Positions 26,283-35,000 of a DNA stretch of 35,000 bases are shown here, one piece after another. The notes below the pieces were generated by a model. It was given only the letters and a program-made list of their open reading frames with translations. It was not told the DNA's origin and did no database searches. This DNA comes from Boothiomyces macroporosus (lineage: Eukaryota > Chytridiomycota > Chytridiomycetes > Rhizophydiales > Terramycetaceae). How positions within the stretch are numbered: position 1 is the stretch's first letter; each line of letters opens with the position of its first letter. Both the position numbers and the translations under genes were made by a program. Where the stretch lies: assembly GCA_027604185.1 (NCBI GenBank), contig JADGKB010000126.1:1-35000 (forward strand), in the 5' to 3' direction.

Positions 26283-27344
26283 ATGGAGCAACAGATAAAA
26301 ACACTGCTATTAATCACAACATTCAATTACTTGCTCGGCATTATTTATAACAAGATTAACATACTCAAATGGCGTCATTATTACTCGCCGCTTGTCGTCG
26401 CTATACCTTTTGTACTCACTAATAACATTCCTAGCTATCTGTTGATCCTATCGCTTGGGTACTTGTCGTATTATTTGATCAAATACAATGCGCATGCTTA
26501 TTGGATGCCTTACCTGGTGTATATGCTCTGTGCTGCTGGAATGGCGCTTGGATGCTGGTCAGATTTTGTGGTCAAACTAGGGCTAGTTCATGTAATCAAG
26601 AAAATCATTGGATTCTGTTGGAACGTTTACGACTCTGCGGAGCCTGTGTATCATTTAGAAATCAAGGACTTGTCTGAAAGTCATGAACTGGTGGAAACCA
26701 AACCGAAACCACGGAATGTGAATGAAAAGGAAGTGATTTATGATATCCCTCGATGTAGGGAGTACCTCGGCTACTTGTTTTTCTTTCCTTCCTTTTATTT
26801 CGGGCCTTCACTCACATTCAATCAGTACCGGAAATCAATAGAAAAGAAGTCAGTGTCATTTGTGATTCCGATTATAGAAACCTTTTTCACTACACTTGCA
26901 GCTTGTCTGTTTCTGATCAAGTTTGGCAAGGGATCTCTGGGATACGTTCTAGTTGGAGGATTAGTAGTTAGAATTGGGATGTTTGTCTTTTACAAGGCAA
27001 GCGAAGGCGTAATGATCCTGTGTGGTGTCGAAAGCGACGAACCTGTGGATCGTATTGGTTTCTTGACAAACACATATCTGTACGGACCGCTTTTCTCATC
27101 ATCTCTAGCCCTCGTGAATGAAATCAAAATGCAAAACAGAATATTAAACTATGTAATCAGGGAGCTGTACTTGAACTACTGCTTCTATTCTGTAGTATAT
27201 CCAGGATTCGACGGTTACTCGGGAGTGTATTTTGTTGGGCACTTGATGGTCTTTGGGCTTTTGCTTTGGAGACTGGCGAGCCATGGAGAAAAGAGTGCGA
27301 GCACTGGTATTGAATGGGTCTGTAAAAAGCTAATATCTTTATAA
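26283..27344 (+). CDS. Divergent MBOAT-like membrane protein, copy 2 (353 aa)
   Basis: The translation is identical to copy 1 at 17191, including Pro in place of the expected catalytic His and the lost WN motif. The upstream ~150 bp differ from copy 1 by one substitution and one indel, so the promoter is nearly the same. Confidence 0.55.
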   Translation: MEQQIKTLLLITTFNYLLGIIYNKINILKWRHYYSPLVVAIPFVLTNNIPSYLLILSLGYLSYYLIKYNAHAYWMPYLVYMLCAAGMALGCWSDFVVKLGLVHVIKKIIGFCWNVYDSAEPVYHLEIKDLSESHELVETKPKPRNVNEKEVIYDIPRCREYLGYLFFFPSFYFGPSLTFNQYRKSIEKKSVSFVIPIIETFFTTLAACLFLIKFGKGSLGYVLVGGLVVRIGMFVFYKASEGVMILCGVESDEPVDRIGFLTNTYLYGPLFSSSLALVNEIKMQNRILNYVIRELYLNYCFYSVVYPGFDGYSGVYFVGHLMVFGLLLWRLASHGEKSASTGIEWVCKKLISL

Positions 27345-27369
27345 AGTAATTCAATTTTTTCAATTTTTC

Positions 27370-28203
27370 ATGTCTTCGTTGGCTTGTTGTGAAGGCTTTG
27401 TTGATAGGTAGACTTTACTAATACAGCGGCACACCAATCGGACAGGAACGCACCATTAATGGGATCAAGTGCTACGTCAGCGAGCCAAAGGAGCACAACC
27501 AGAAGGCAATTATATTGGCTACCGATGTCTTTGGATTCAAAGTCCCTAATATCAGGCTAATGGCCGATGCCTATGCTGCATTAGGCTACTACTGTATCAT
27601 TCCCGATTTCTTTAATGATACTCAACCCCCAGCGGACCTAATGGGAGACTTGAACAAAATGGAGGACAAGGAAAGCACTATTGGGCATAAACTGTATACG
27701 TACGGGCGAATGCTTTACAACTTCCCAAAGTTTCTCATCCTCAACTCGCAAACTCATTCAATCAATATGGTTAAATCCTTGATCCCTTATTTGAAGGAAA
27801 GAAATACAAAGATTGGTGTGCAAGGTAAGGATTTGCTTACTCTGGTTTCTGCTGGGGTGGAAAAGTGTCAGTGTATATTGCTCATGAAGAGTTGGTCGAT
27901 GCCTGTGTTGCTTGTCATGCAGGTAATCTCTACTAACAAGGTATCCTAAGTGTCCCAAAAGATATTCAGAAAATCAAGACACCGACTTTCTTTATCAATG
28001 CGGAAATTGACAGTTTGCTGTCTGTAGACCAAGCTAAACGAATCGAGGAAATTATGAAGGAGAAGCAAGGTGGGGCAAAACTTTATCCTGGTGTCAAGCA
28101 TGGATTCGCTGTAAGGGGTGATGAGAATGACGAGCATGTCCGCAAGCAGCGAGCGGAAGCTTTCAATGACGCAGTAGCATTTTTCAAACAGTATCTGCAA
28201 TAA
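27370..28203 (+). CDS. Dienelactone hydrolase-like DLH1, copy 2
   Basis: Same exon structure as copy 1. Introns are at 27408-27426, 27825-27844 and 27923-27940. The unusual GT...TG intron is present here too, so the change predates the block duplication or was copied with it. The product, if spliced, is 258 aa with the Cys-Asp-His triad. Confidence 0.75.
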
Positions 28204-28607
28204 AAGTCTTGATTCTGTCTAGTAACCTAGTCACTGGTGCAGCCAATTGTGCTGAAGTAGTGTTTCCAATTCTGCTGGAAGTACTCTTACACTCTTCTAT
28301 AAAGAGAATATCTTATTTCATAAATTATTGGTGTTAAACATTCTCCAGGATATCACATACCCCAAACCCAACAACTCTAATGATTATGAATACTTGAAGC
28401 GGGATTTAAACCCCAATCCTCAGAGATTTCTCTTCTATAAATTGTCTTTTTAGCTCTAAATTTCTTTACATGTGATGCCAAGTGCTTTTTGAAGCAGCTG
28501 CCTCCTTATACTGCATTTAGAGCACACTGTCCGGTGTTTAAATGGTATTCCATATCATGAATTCATTGAGTTTTTCATTATATCCGATCGTGTATTTTTC
28601 CACCAAA

Positions 28608-29470
28608 ATGACTTCTATCGCTTGCTGCTCCGGATTCATTGATAGGTTATTAATACTAATTCAGCGGTGTTCCAACTGGAACTGAAGAAACTATAAACGG
28701 AGTTAAATGTTATGTTGCCAAACCAGCAACTCCTAATTCCCATGCTATTATTCTTGCAACTGATGTTTTTGGATACAAGCTACCAAACGCACGCCTAATT
28801 GCAGATTCGTTCGCAAAGGAAGGTTTCTACACTGTTGTTCCGGATCTCTTCAACAATACCGAACCACCAGCCGACTGTTTGAATGATATTGAAACTCTAT
28901 CTTCAAAGTACTGTAATGCTAACACAGAAATGCAGGATATCTGCAAAAAGCATATGGGTTTGGAAGAATGCTGTACTATTTCCCTTATTTCATGATGTTC
29001 AACTCACCTGCATCTGGAATCAAGATTGTCAAAGATGTATTGCAGGAATTGAAAAGGACCCACAAAAAAGTTGGGGTTCAAGGTGCTTTAATCTAATGGT
29101 AGGTTATTGCTGGGGAGGCCGTATAGCGGCATTGTTAGCTCAAGAAGATGACTTGATTGATGCCGCGTGTCCGGCTCATGCAGGTAAGCAGATTTAACAA
29201 GGTGGGCTAAAGTATCCTGATGATATTGAAAAGATCAAGAAACCAACATTTTTTGTCAACGCTGAGATTGATATGTCAATGACTAAAGAACAAGCCCAGA
29301 GTGTCAGTGAAATTATGCAAAAAAAGGGTGACAAGTTTGGAGCAAAGCTCTATCCTGGTGTCAAGCATGGATTTGCTGTTAGGGGGGATGAGAATGATGA
29401 GCATGTAAAGAACCAACGCGTTGAAGCGTTTGGTGATGCTGTTGCTTTCTTTAAACGCATTTTCGCTTGA
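28608..29470 (+). CDS. Dienelactone hydrolase-like DLH2, copy 2 (261 aa)
   Basis: Introns at 28646-28664, 28908-28927, 29083-29102 and 29184-29201. The sequence matches copy 1 in all exons I compared. Confidence 0.88.
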
Positions 29471-29837
29471 CCAATAAACCATTTTTTTGCTTTATTTCAG
29501 CTGGCCAAAGTTCAACTTTTCTACTTGAATCATGAATGGATAATTTTGGATGCTTTAGTTCAATGTTTGGGGGTTTCTTACCGAAATACATTAAATAGTG
29601 ATAATTATGCACAATGCAGATTTGCTAAACTGATTGGTAATTTTACACAATTTCAATTCCTAATCCAAGAACCGAATGCATCTAATTACCTCTATTCACC
29701 TGATTGAATTGTATTATTATATCTGTAAACCAGAAAGACACTTAATGCCTCAAGCTGTAGCCAAATTAAAACCCGACGGGTTCCGAATCTGGCTCGCAAA
29801 CCACAACTATAAATTTCGAAAAAATAAAAAAACAGTC

Positions 29838-30680
29838 ATGTCTTCAATTACTTGCTGTACCGGTTTCATTCATTCGTAAATGATTCTAATCTAGTGGCAA
29901 ACCATCCGGAGATGAGGAAAGCATAAATGGAGTGAAATGTTATGTTGCCAAACCAAAAGTTTCCAACTCACATGCAATCGTAATTGCAACAGATATATTT
30001 GGATACACACTTCCCAACTCGCGATTAATTGCGGATTCATTTGCAAAGGAGGGATATTACTGTGTCGTTCCGGATCTGTTTGAAGGGACAGAGCCGCCAG
30101 CGGATGTAATGACTGATTTTGATAATCTAATGTCAAAGTAACTCGAAACTAACCAGAACTGCGACTTTATCTCAAAAGGTTTATGCCTTCTTTAGAGTAT
30201 TGTGGTATGGACCAAAATTCCTCTTATTCAATTCAGCTTCGTCTGGGATCAAAATCATTGAAAAAGTACTGCCAGATGTAAAGAAATCCTATACTAAAGT
30301 TGGAGTGCAAGGATATTGTTGGGGAGGCAAGATTGCAGCACTGATGGCCCATCACGATGGGTTAATAGACGCTGCGACAGCTGCTCATGCAGGTACCTAA
30401 TTCTTACATAGGCGGATTAACGTACCCTACCGATATCCAAAATATCAAAGTGCCTACATTCTTTATGAATGCTGAAGAAGACCATGCAATTACAGTCGAG
30501 CAAAAACAAACTATTGAGCGTATAATGAATGAAAAAGGGTCCAAGTTTGGATCAAAGATATATCCAGGAGTAAAGCACGGGTTTGCTGTTAGAGGGAATG
30601 AAAATGATGGGAACGATAAGACCCAAAGAGCTCAAGCTTTCTTGGATTCTGTATCTTTTTACAAGAGAATATGGGAATAA
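29838..30680 (+). CDS. Dienelactone hydrolase-like DLH3, copy 2 (261 aa)
   Basis: Introns at 29876-29894, 30138-30156 and 30393-30411, each 19 nt. Otherwise as copy 1. Confidence 0.88.
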
Positions 30681-30903
30681 ATAAAGTTTTGAGTTGGATT
30701 ATCTTTTTGTAAGGCAATCAAGAGAGTTACGCGCCATAAAGTGTGAGATTGTAACTTGTTTGACGGGAAATCGCCCACCGGAATGTGATTCAAGTATGCA
30801 ACACTATAAAGTATGGATAGTGACTGAGACTGGAATGTGGCTGGACAGCATGTGGCATTTCACTTTGTACCATTTGGCTGTGGGGTAGAAGCTTCCTTCC
30901 ACA

Positions 30904-31485
30904 ATGACAGTAGACGCACCACCAGAGTATAGCGAGCTTCCATCATATAGCGAAGCACAAGGACATATCTCTGTATTTGAAATTCATCACCAGCCGCATT
31001 CGTTTGATGTCTCAATCAAGAAGGAAAATAATCCAAACACAGTGTACTATGGCCATTACAGAAAGTCAGCAGCAACTCCAAGCCTAGTAATTAACTTTTC
31101 TTATCGATTTGCTTGGACCTTTACCTTTAAAGAAGGCGGGAAGCATGGCCACACTGTAGCAACGTTGCAGCCAGACTCTCTGTTCAATTTGAAATTTGAT
31201 GGAAAAGAAATACATATTAAATCAGTCAATAATCACTTTCAATGGCAGTACGGTAATCAAGAATATGTATGGACAAAGGGTGAACCAAATAGATATAATT
31301 TGAAGCCTCTAAATTCTGAATTGATAATTGCTGAATATAACAGTTTAAGCTCAACGAAAATACCAGGAACCGTGATTATCAAAGAAAGGCATGGCATTGC
31401 TGATTTGATCTTGTTCACTGGTGTAGCAATTGCTTCCAAACTAAACGAAAATGTTCCAATGGCAGCGTTTAATATCATGGTTTGA
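30904..31485 (+). CDS. Tubby-like-fold protein 1, copy 2 (193 aa)
   Basis: Identical translation to 21812-22393. PPEY leader and Trp-rich beta domain are unchanged. Confidence 0.5.
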   Translation: MTVDAPPEYSELPSYSEAQGHISVFEIHHQPHSFDVSIKKENNPNTVYYGHYRKSAATPSLVINFSYRFAWTFTFKEGGKHGHTVATLQPDSLFNLKFDGKEIHIKSVNNHFQWQYGNQEYVWTKGEPNRYNLKPLNSELIIAEYNSLSSTKIPGTVIIKERHGIADLILFTGVAIASKLNENVPMAAFNIMV

Positions 31486-31575
31486 TTTACAATATATTGC
31501 AAAGATATTCAAATTCCGCTGTCTGTATTTAGTTTAATCTAAACCAATTGGAAAGTATAATAGTATATCTTTATT

Positions 31576-32349
31576 TTAAGCAAAATCACAAACAATAACG
31601 TCTCCTGATTGAGCGCATCCAACTTGAGTAGCCCCGCTGTCAAGGATAATAGAGCAGTGAGTAGTGGTTGCTGGTGCTACTGGTGCAGCGCAAACACCTG
31701 GAGAGCTCATTTCATTTTCTACCCACAGGCCAACAGCTTGACTGCAATCACTAACTCCTGGACCAGCTTCAATTTGGCCAGTGACGAATCCACCAGGTCC
31801 GTCTCCTAATCCCCAGTGTCCTACCCATGGATTGGCGACTTGCAATGATCTTTGTGCAAAAGCGTCATTCCAGTTGAGAGGAGTGTTAATTCCTCTGTAT
31901 TGTTGGCGCTTGGCATTCAATTCAGCAGTACATAATCCTTGAGCGGGTTGCTGTTGGCACCAGTCAATAACAACTGGCGCATTGTTGCCTTGTCCTCTAA
32001 TACATTTGCCTGTTGAAGTAGCCATCTGCCACTGGTTAAAGTTGCTGTTCCATTGAATCAATTGCCCAGTAGCTTTTCCACAAGGATGCAGGAGGATGGT
32101 TGAGCCAATTGAAGGATCGTTGCTTTCAGCAGACCAACAAAGTCCGCGGTTAGCTTGGGATACTACCCATGCAGCACCGTCAGCAGTAAACCATTGTTGA
32201 GTAGCATCGCCAGCACAGTTTCGTAACCATAGCTGGTTTCCATCGCCAATGTTGGAGGTAAGACATGCACCTCCGATCTGTTCTTGTTGCGGAGACAAGA
32301 GACCGTGAGATTGAGCGAGAGCAGCAGTGAATAATAGAGCAAGAGACAT
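31576..32349 (-). CDS. Secreted ricin-B-type lectin / CAP fusion, copy 2 (257 aa)
   Basis: Identical translation to 22484-23257, with the same TATA-like element at 32380-32390. Gene dosage of this secreted lectin is doubled if the duplication is real. Confidence 0.82.
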   Translation of the reverse strand: MSLALLFTAALAQSHGLLSPQQEQIGGACLTSNIGDGNQLWLRNCAGDATQQWFTADGAAWVVSQANRGLCWSAESNDPSIGSTILLHPCGKATGQLIQWNSNFNQWQMATSTGKCIRGQGNNAPVVIDWCQQQPAQGLCTAELNAKRQQYRGINTPLNWNDAFAQRSLQVANPWVGHWGLGDGPGGFVTGQIEAGPGVSDCSQAVGLWVENEMSSPGVCAAPVAPATTTHCSIILDSGATQVGCAQSGDVIVCDFA

Positions 32350-32965
32350 TTAGTTTATGATAGCCATTAGATTGGACGGTATTTATAGGCGATTCGGTGC
32401 CGAACACGGATCAACCCCTTAATAACGGTCTTTTTCTTTGAATTCTTTGTTTCTATTTACAGTAGTGTTACAATTTCCTGGTCTATATTTGGTTGCTAAT
32501 TCGGATTTTGCAGCAGGGTTTGAAAGGGATTTTTCGGCATGTTTGATTGACACCGAATTATTCAGGGTCTCGATTGAGCTCAAAGAGCTTGAAAAAGGTT
32601 TGCTAAATTCAGCGACACTTATAGTTGTTGTCACACCTACTTTGGTCAAAGATACCAGAATTCAATGTCAATTGATAAAGAATGGATCGCAGGGGGCTTT
32701 GTATTGAAGTTTACCACATTAATCCTCATTATTAATCGCAACTGCAACGGTGGCTATAGTGCCAATTTGTATGGCTGTTTCTTCAGCACTACCAACATTT
32801 CCTCATGATACATTGTGACTTTCCAAAGTGCCGATCGATATTAAATTTAATTTCAGCAATTCTCTGGCCAATTACCATCACAAAAGACAAATCATTAAAT
32901 CTTTGTGTCAACCGCGTGTGTGGCTTTGGGCAGTGGATTTAAAGCCCAAACTGAGTTTGAAATTA

Positions 32966-33640
32966 ATGACCATTCCCCTACCTCAGTACCAAGACAGCCC
33001 CCCAGATTATCCTCCAGAAGCGCAGTCAAGTCCATTTGCTGCCCCAGGGTATAACCAAGTTTCGACTACACAATGGTACCATATTTACAGAGAGAGCATT
33101 TATGATCGAAACGCTCATGTTAAACATCAAGATAAAACGGAACACAAGTTTTATGTACATTTCCATTATGAAAGACCTCAAAAGCAAGTGGGATATATAG
33201 TAGTTGTACGTCCATGGAAGTACGATTTCCACTGGGTGGACAAGAACGGTCCTATCGCAATGTCAATTGAACCAATATTGCAGAGTGCCAAGCAATTCCC
33301 AGACTTTTTAATCAAGGATAATGCAACCAGAAAAGAAATTATCATTGACAGAGGATCTTCTTTTAGTAGGAAATACAAATGGGAATTGGATGGTGTAACA
33401 TACTGCTGGAAAGGAATGACGCTTTCTGCTAATATGCAGCTGTTGCAATACCCGGAAAAGAAAGTTGTTGCAATGTACCATAGAAATTCTCGTTTTTCTT
33501 TCAAGAAAGAAGGCAAGATGGCCATTGAACCAGAGTACTATGGAATGACTAATATCATTATCGTCACTGGAATGGCAGCAGAAATTTGGGAGTATGGCGA
33601 TGAGGATGATCTTGACACTGGGTTGTCTGTTGGGAAATGA
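32966..33640 (+). CDS. Tubby-like-fold protein 2, copy 2 (224 aa)
   Basis: Identical translation to 23874-24548; the start is chosen by the same argument (first ATG, Pro/Tyr-rich leader). Confidence 0.6.
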   Translation: MTIPLPQYQDSPPDYPPEAQSSPFAAPGYNQVSTTQWYHIYRESIYDRNAHVKHQDKTEHKFYVHFHYERPQKQVGYIVVVRPWKYDFHWVDKNGPIAMSIEPILQSAKQFPDFLIKDNATRKEIIIDRGSSFSRKYKWELDGVTYCWKGMTLSANMQLLQYPEKKVVAMYHRNSRFSFKKEGKMAIEPEYYGMTNIIIVTGMAAEIWEYGDEDDLDTGLSVGK

Positions 33641-34216
33641 ATAAAAATATCTAGAATATTTATCACGAAAGATTCATTAGGAAGAATTTGTTGGCAGTTA
33701 CAGTCTGCTCTCATTGATCATTACTGATTAGAAGCATGACTTCAGCGTGCCATTGATTATTTCCACCAAGAAACTCTCAAATACACGCTTTTAAATTAGC
33801 AAATGGGTTAATGTGATTGTCATGGTCCTAATTCAAGACTTAAATGAAATATAGAGAAATTTTATGCAAATTGTTTCAGGTTAACCTCTGCAATGATTGC
33901 CATTGGAACAATAAGATTAATTAAAGATAAAATTCAGGCTATTGTATGCTGTGTGTTGTTTGCCACTGACGCTCGGGATTTGGTCTTTTTTAAGTTAATT
34001 TTCGGCGAGGAATGGCTTGATTAATATTGATATAATCCAGGCTAAACATAGTAATCAATAGACACCACAAGTTCCTGGTGTCGTTATTTTCAATCATCCA
34101 GCTGTCCTAATACAGTACTGGTAGGTCTTAAATATTTTACAAAAAGCCTGCTTTTCGGTGGCCATGCTTGAAGAAACCATTAAAAGCTCCAACAAAATCA
34201 CTTTATCCACCTAAAG

Positions 34217-34864
34217 ATGGCCGCCAAAATTGAACAAGAGCTCTCACGATATAATCAATTCACCGACTCGTCAACGCTACCTCCTGCTCCTGCCTATCAA
34301 GCAGCAGCGACATCTCAATGGTTTCATATCTACAGGGAAAGCATTACCGATAGAAATGCCTTTGTCAAACATCAAGACAAGAATGAAGTCAAATTTTATG
34401 TAGAATTCCATTACCGAAGTATTGCCAACATTGGATCTCAATTTAGTAGGCTTACATACAGAAGATTTGAATTCAACTTCTATTGGTTAGACAAGAATGG
34501 ACCGAAAGCATTTACCATTAAGCCGATTTTACAAAAAACGAATCTGCTTACAGATTTGCTCATCACCGACTTTTCAACAGGCAAAGAAATTATAATTAAT
34601 CGAGGATCCATTTTTGGCAGAAAATACCTTTGGGAAATAGATGGAATCCAGTACCAATGGAAAGGGGCTCTATTTAACACGAATCTAGAATTAACCCAAC
34701 TCCCAGAGAAAAAAGTTGTTGCAGTGTACCATCGAGCAGCTAGGTTTTCGTTCAAGAAAGAAGGAAAGCTGGAAGTCAAACCAGAGTACAATTCCAACTG
34801 CAACTTGATTATAGCCACTGCTTTTGCTGCGGAATTATGGGAAGATGGTGATAATGTCGAATAA
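34217..34864 (+). CDS. Tubby-like-fold protein 3, copy 2 (215 aa)
   Basis: Identical translation to 25125-25772. The 136 bp after it also match copy 1, up to the window end. Confidence 0.62.
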   Translation: MAAKIEQELSRYNQFTDSSTLPPAPAYQAAATSQWFHIYRESITDRNAFVKHQDKNEVKFYVEFHYRSIANIGSQFSRLTYRRFEFNFYWLDKNGPKAFTIKPILQKTNLLTDLLITDFSTGKEIIINRGSIFGRKYLWEIDGIQYQWKGALFNTNLELTQLPEKKVVAVYHRAARFSFKKEGKLEVKPEYNSNCNLIIATAFAAELWEDGDNVE

Positions 34865-35000
34865 AATTTCATAGAAACTACCGTATGTCTAAAAACACCT
34901 TTAAGTCCGATAAAACAGTTAAAGGAAATACAGAATATTACTGATATAATTATTTTTATTAAGTGTTAAAGAACACTATTAGATTAACCACCGAAACCGT

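Larger units (their letters stand above)
25909..35000 (+). repeat. Tandem block duplication, copy 2 (9092 bp, ends at window edge)
   Basis: Direct repeat of 16818-25908, joined head to tail with no spacer. The last bases of the window (ccgaaaccgt) equal those at 25899-25908, so the second unit ends at base 35000 exactly. Whether a third unit or unique DNA follows cannot be seen. Confidence 0.97.

Noticed and set aside
16818..35000. A transposon or integrated virus as the cause of the repeat
   Set aside because: No transposase, integrase, reverse transcriptase, terminal repeats or target-site duplication seen; content is ordinary host-like genes.
1..35000. CRISPR array, bacterial operon, rRNA or tRNA genes
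   Set aside because: No spaced repeats, no ribosome-binding-site pattern, and no cloverleaf or rRNA sequence that I could recognise by eye.

Overview
The window looks like nuclear DNA of an early-diverging fungus or close relative. Genes lie on both strands, several are interrupted by spliceosomal introns, and base composition is moderately AT-rich. The protein set includes a PTR2-type peptide transporter, white-collar-like GATA fingers, an Rxt2-like histone-deacetylase subunit, a Pho80/PCL-like cyclin and a SCAR/WAVE actin regulator. Yeasts and most Dikarya lack SCAR, so a lineage with amoeboid or zoosporic cells is likely; I cannot name the genus.

The outstanding feature is intron size. 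I rebuilt nine multi-exon genes by restoring frame and protein similarity. All 32 introns are 18 to 22 nt long (2 of 18, 15 of 19, 9 of 20, 4 of 21, 2 of 22). They begin with GT, and 31 of 32 end in AG. Most carry a CTAAC/CTAAT-like branch motif a few bases before the acceptor. I saw no longer intron. These introns split many genes into small open frames, so naive ORF calling fragments them.

Layout. 1-1458 (-): 5' part of a secreted Ser/Thr-rich protein that runs off the left edge. 1695-4122 (-): two tandem secreted LRR proteins of 351 aa each. 4559-7240 (+): cyclin, ketopantoate-reductase-like enzyme and a 7-TM orphan, closely packed. 8147-9916 (+): PTR2 peptide transporter. 9993-11207 (-): SCAR/WAVE. 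11334-11891 (-), 15180-15764 (+) and 16194-16717 (+): three related GATA factors. 12192-13132: a small membrane ORF overlapping tail-to-tail with the Rxt2-like gene. 13133-15179: mostly gene-poor.

16818-35000 is a direct tandem duplication of about 9.09 kb (copy 1 16818-25908, copy 2 25909-35000). Each copy holds a divergent MBOAT protein, three dienelactone-hydrolase paralogs, three tubby-like-fold paralogs with Pro/Tyr-rich N-termini, and a secreted ricin-B/CAP fusion. The protein products of the copies are identical. I found only one substitution and one 1-nt indel, both within the first ~155 nt of the unit. Copy 2 ends exactly at the last base of the window, so the array may continue or the contig may end there. 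The local history looks like repeated tandem gene duplication (LRR x2, GATA x3, DLH x3, tubby-like x3) followed by one recent block duplication.
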